From NCBI GenBank assembly GCA_027025615.1, contig JALVQM010000263.1:1-14643 (forward strand): a DNA stretch of 14,643 nt. Reading direction: 5' to 3'. Numbering within the stretch: the stretch's first letter is position 1; the number at the start of each line of letters is the position of its first letter. This stretch comes from Desulfobacteraceae bacterium. GTDB lineage: Bacteria; Desulfobacterota; Desulfobacteria; Desulfobacterales; Desulfosarcinaceae. Below, piece after piece: positions 13,028-14,643 of the stretch. The notes under the pieces are model-generated. The model was not told where the DNA came from. It worked only from the letters and a program-made list of their open reading frames with translations, and searched no databases. The translations under genes were made by a program, and so were the position numbers.

Positions 13028-14497
13028 TTAGTCTTTTTGTTTGTTCTTCATGGCTTGTTGTAGTTTTTCACCCAAAGAGCCCAGGGAAGAGTTTGCGCCG
13101 GAACTGAATCGGCGCCAGTTTTTATCGGCTTCTTCCCGGGCCGGGGCAAGGCTGATACGACGCTGAGCTGTATCTATCTGGGATACGCTTACCTTGACCC
13201 GGTCTCCGGTCTTCAACCGTTCCAGCCCACTGTCTGCGGCGGCGGCTTTGATTTTAGACATGGGCAAAAGCCCCGTAATTCCGGGAGCCAGATTGATGAA
13301 AAACCCGAAATTCTCTTTTTTCTCCACCACACCTTCAATCACAGTACCGGCGGGAAAACGTTCCCGGGCATCCAGCCACGGGTCACCTTCTACTTCTTTC
13401 ATGCTCAATGACATCCGGCGGGCCTCAGGGTCTATGGCCTTGACCATGACCGCGACACTCTGCCCGGGACTGACCATGTCACGGGGCTTGTTGACCCGCC
13501 GCGTGTAACTCATTTCACTGACATGCACCAGGCCCTCGATACCGGGGGCCACCTCCACGAAAGCACCGAAATCAGCACAACGGGTGACCTTGCCGGTAAG
13601 GCGTGTGCCGATGGCAAAACGCCGGGCAGCCGTTAGCCACGGGTCTTCTGTGGCCTGCTTTACTGACAGGGAAATCCGCGGCCGGCCCTTGGCATCAGTC
13701 TCGATCTTCAGCACCTTGGCTTCGATTCGTTCGCCAAGACAGACTGCATCCTGGGGTTTATCCAGCCGGGACCAGCCAAGCTCTGAAATATGCACCATGC
13801 CTTCCAACCCCGGGCACAATTGGACAAAGGCACCATAGGGCATCATTCGGGTCACTGTACCGCTAACAACTTCGCCGGGGGATATTTGTTCCAGGTAAGC
13901 CTGGCGAACCTTGGCCTGCTCCTGCTCCAACAGCTTACGGCGCGACAAAACGATATTGCGGCCGTTTTCAGACAGGGTGGTAACCAGGAAAGAATACGTC
14001 TGTCCAATGTAAGGCTCTGTTTCTTCTACGTAAGCAACATCCATCTGACTAACAGGACAAAAGGCACGCCGTTTTACCACCTCTACCTGGAAACCACCCT
14101 TGATGGCCGCTACCACCTTGCCTTCAATGGGAATTCGGTTGTGGTAGGCGTCTTTCAGGATTTCAATTCCGCCTATGCCGGATATGGCCCTGGAAAGCCT
14201 TATTTCGCTTTCATCCATGGCTACTACGAAAAGTTCCAGCTCATCGCCCAGCCGGCAGCAGAGGTTGCCTTTTTCGTCAAGCAGTTCCTCCTTGTCAACC
14301 ATGCCATCGGCCTTGGTACCTGTATCAACAAACACACAGTGATCGTCTATGGCAACAACACGGCCCTTAATCTTGTCTCCCACACCCAGGTCTTCGTTCA
14401 TGCCGGCTTCATAAGACTCCAGCAATTCGGCAAATGAAGGTTCATTGTCATCGGTTCGATCCATGTTTGAATCGTCATTAATGGATGAATCGCTCAT
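13028..14497 (-). CDS. S1 RNA-binding domain protein (ribosomal protein S1-like), five S1 domains
   Basis: 489 residues from the ATG at 14495-14497. A TTG one codon upstream is also possible; AAGGAG is 9 nt from the ATG and 6 nt from the TTG. After an acidic N-terminal tail (1-37), five S1 OB-fold repeats follow at roughly 39-103, 121-187, 207-280, 296-367 and 382-450. Repeats 3 and 4 are the most canonical (PYGAFVQL...GLEGMVHISEL and DFGAFVEV...GIEGLVHVSEM). Repeat 2 is weak. The C-terminus is a basic tail. Classical S1 usually has six repeats and about 550 residues, so this is either a shortened S1 or a paralogue next to a true rpsA elsewhere. The expected role is binding of mRNA single strands at translation initiation. 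It is cotranscribed with trxB. Confidence 0.88.
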   Translation of the reverse strand: MSDSSINDDSNMDRTDDNEPSFAELLESYEAGMNEDLGVGDKIKGRVVAIDDHCVFVDTGTKADGMVDKEELLDEKGNLCCRLGDELELFVVAMDESEIRLSRAISGIGGIEILKDAYHNRIPIEGKVVAAIKGGFQVEVVKRRAFCPVSQMDVAYVEETEPYIGQTYSFLVTTLSENGRNIVLSRRKLLEQEQAKVRQAYLEQISPGEVVSGTVTRMMPYGAFVQLCPGLEGMVHISELGWSRLDKPQDAVCLGERIEAKVLKIETDAKGRPRISLSVKQATEDPWLTAARRFAIGTRLTGKVTRCADFGAFVEVAPGIEGLVHVSEMSYTRRVNKPRDMVSPGQSVAVMVKAIDPEARRMSLSMKEVEGDPWLDARERFPAGTVIEGVVEKKENFGFFINLAPGITGLLPMSKIKAAAADSGLERLKTGDRVKVSVSQIDTAQRRISLAPAREEADKNWRRFSSGANSSLGSLGEKLQQAMKNKQKD

Positions 14498-14500
14498 CAA

Positions 14501-14599
14501 AATTAACTCCTTGCAAACCGCCAGAGGCGGTAAAAAATAAAAAACCTTATTCCAGTCTCAACTGCTTCCCTTAGTGGGAAGATTATGAGCAATTGTCAA
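14501..14599 (-). promoter_or_regulatory. Leader and probable promoter region of the S1-trxB operon
   Basis: On the minus strand a perfect -35 box TTGACA lies at 14594-14599. The -10 box is uncertain: the hexamer at 17 bp is CACTAA, while a better CATAAT (14582-14587) is too close. A CTTCCC/GGGAAG stem (14565-14581, 5-nt loop) lies near the expected transcription start. It is followed by an AT-rich, U-rich stretch (minus-strand GGTTTTTTATTTTTT) and by the hairpin listed next. Confidence 0.35.
14517..14531 (-). promoter_or_regulatory. Leader hairpin abutting the S1-gene ribosome binding site
   Basis: On the minus strand ACCGCC-TCT-GGCGGT is a perfect 6-bp stem with a 3-nt loop. It ends 4 nt before the AAGGAG at 14507-14512 and directly follows a U-rich run. 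There is no T tract after it, so it is not an intrinsic terminator. Its position suggests control of ribosome access. Confidence 0.5.
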
Positions 14600-14643
14600 G
14601 TAAATCTTTCCAAATCGCCCTGGCACCTGGCAAAAAGGAAACC

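Noticed and set aside
14517..14531. ACCGCC/GGCGGT hairpin read as an intrinsic terminator
   Set aside because: T residues precede it on the minus strand and A residues follow it on the plus strand. No U tract follows in either direction, so a leader element is more plausible.
14620..14635. TGGCAC on the plus strand as a sigma54 promoter
   Set aside because: The required TTGC block at the correct spacing is missing, and no downstream gene is visible in that direction.

Overview
The window looks like a chromosomal segment of a Gram-negative, probably anaerobic bacterium, most likely a Deltaproteobacterium / Desulfobacterota of the Desulfobacterales type. This is inferred from moderate GC content, strong AAGGAG-type ribosome binding sites, a stand-alone pyruvate-kinase C-terminal-domain protein, a YkgJ-type Cys-cluster protein and a Tat-type lipoprotein protease. 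Taxonomy is inference only. No rRNA, tRNA, CRISPR array, transposase or phage gene was seen.

Layout. 1-293 holds no convincing gene, only short hairpins. 294-458 (minus) is a 54-residue membrane miniprotein. 459-1035 is non-coding and carries the most unusual structure: a 98-bp nested palindrome (772-869) inside one of two inverted copies of a short repeat. The second copy (985-1017) lacks the palindrome and looks like an unoccupied version. 1036-5287 (minus) is a compact four-gene cluster: double zinc-ribbon protein, Tat/lipobox M48 metalloprotease with TPRs, PHP-ATPase protein with a degenerate ATPase, and the tRNA wobble 2'-O-methyltransferase TrmL. 5358-5909 (minus) is a pyruvate-kinase C-domain protein, divergent from an amidohydrolase (6011-6853, plus), with a good sigma70-like promoter between them. 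6881-8215 (minus) is the Na+/H+ antiporter NhaA.

8512-11050 (plus) is a translationally coupled three-gene ECF-type vitamin/micronutrient importer: fused double ATPase, T-like membrane protein and S component. The two ATPase halves have complementary losses, leaving the parts of exactly one composite ATP site. The S-component stop overlaps that of the convergent YkgJ-family gene (11047-11775, minus). 11789-11998 is a doubtful small ORF. 12055-14497 (minus) is a two-gene unit: a five-domain S1 RNA-binding protein followed by thioredoxin reductase TrxB, whose ribosome binding site overlaps the S1 gene's stop codon. A 6-bp hairpin sits directly upstream of the S1 gene's ribosome binding site.

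Most genes are housekeeping or cell-envelope functions. The points deserving a second look are the palindromic insertion at 757-1017, the half-and-half ECF ATPase with its unusual T partner, the PHP-ATPase that has lost key ATPase residues, and the hairpin leader of the S1 gene. I see no defence island or mobile operon. No convincing intrinsic terminator (stable hairpin followed by a T tract) was found in any intergenic gap.
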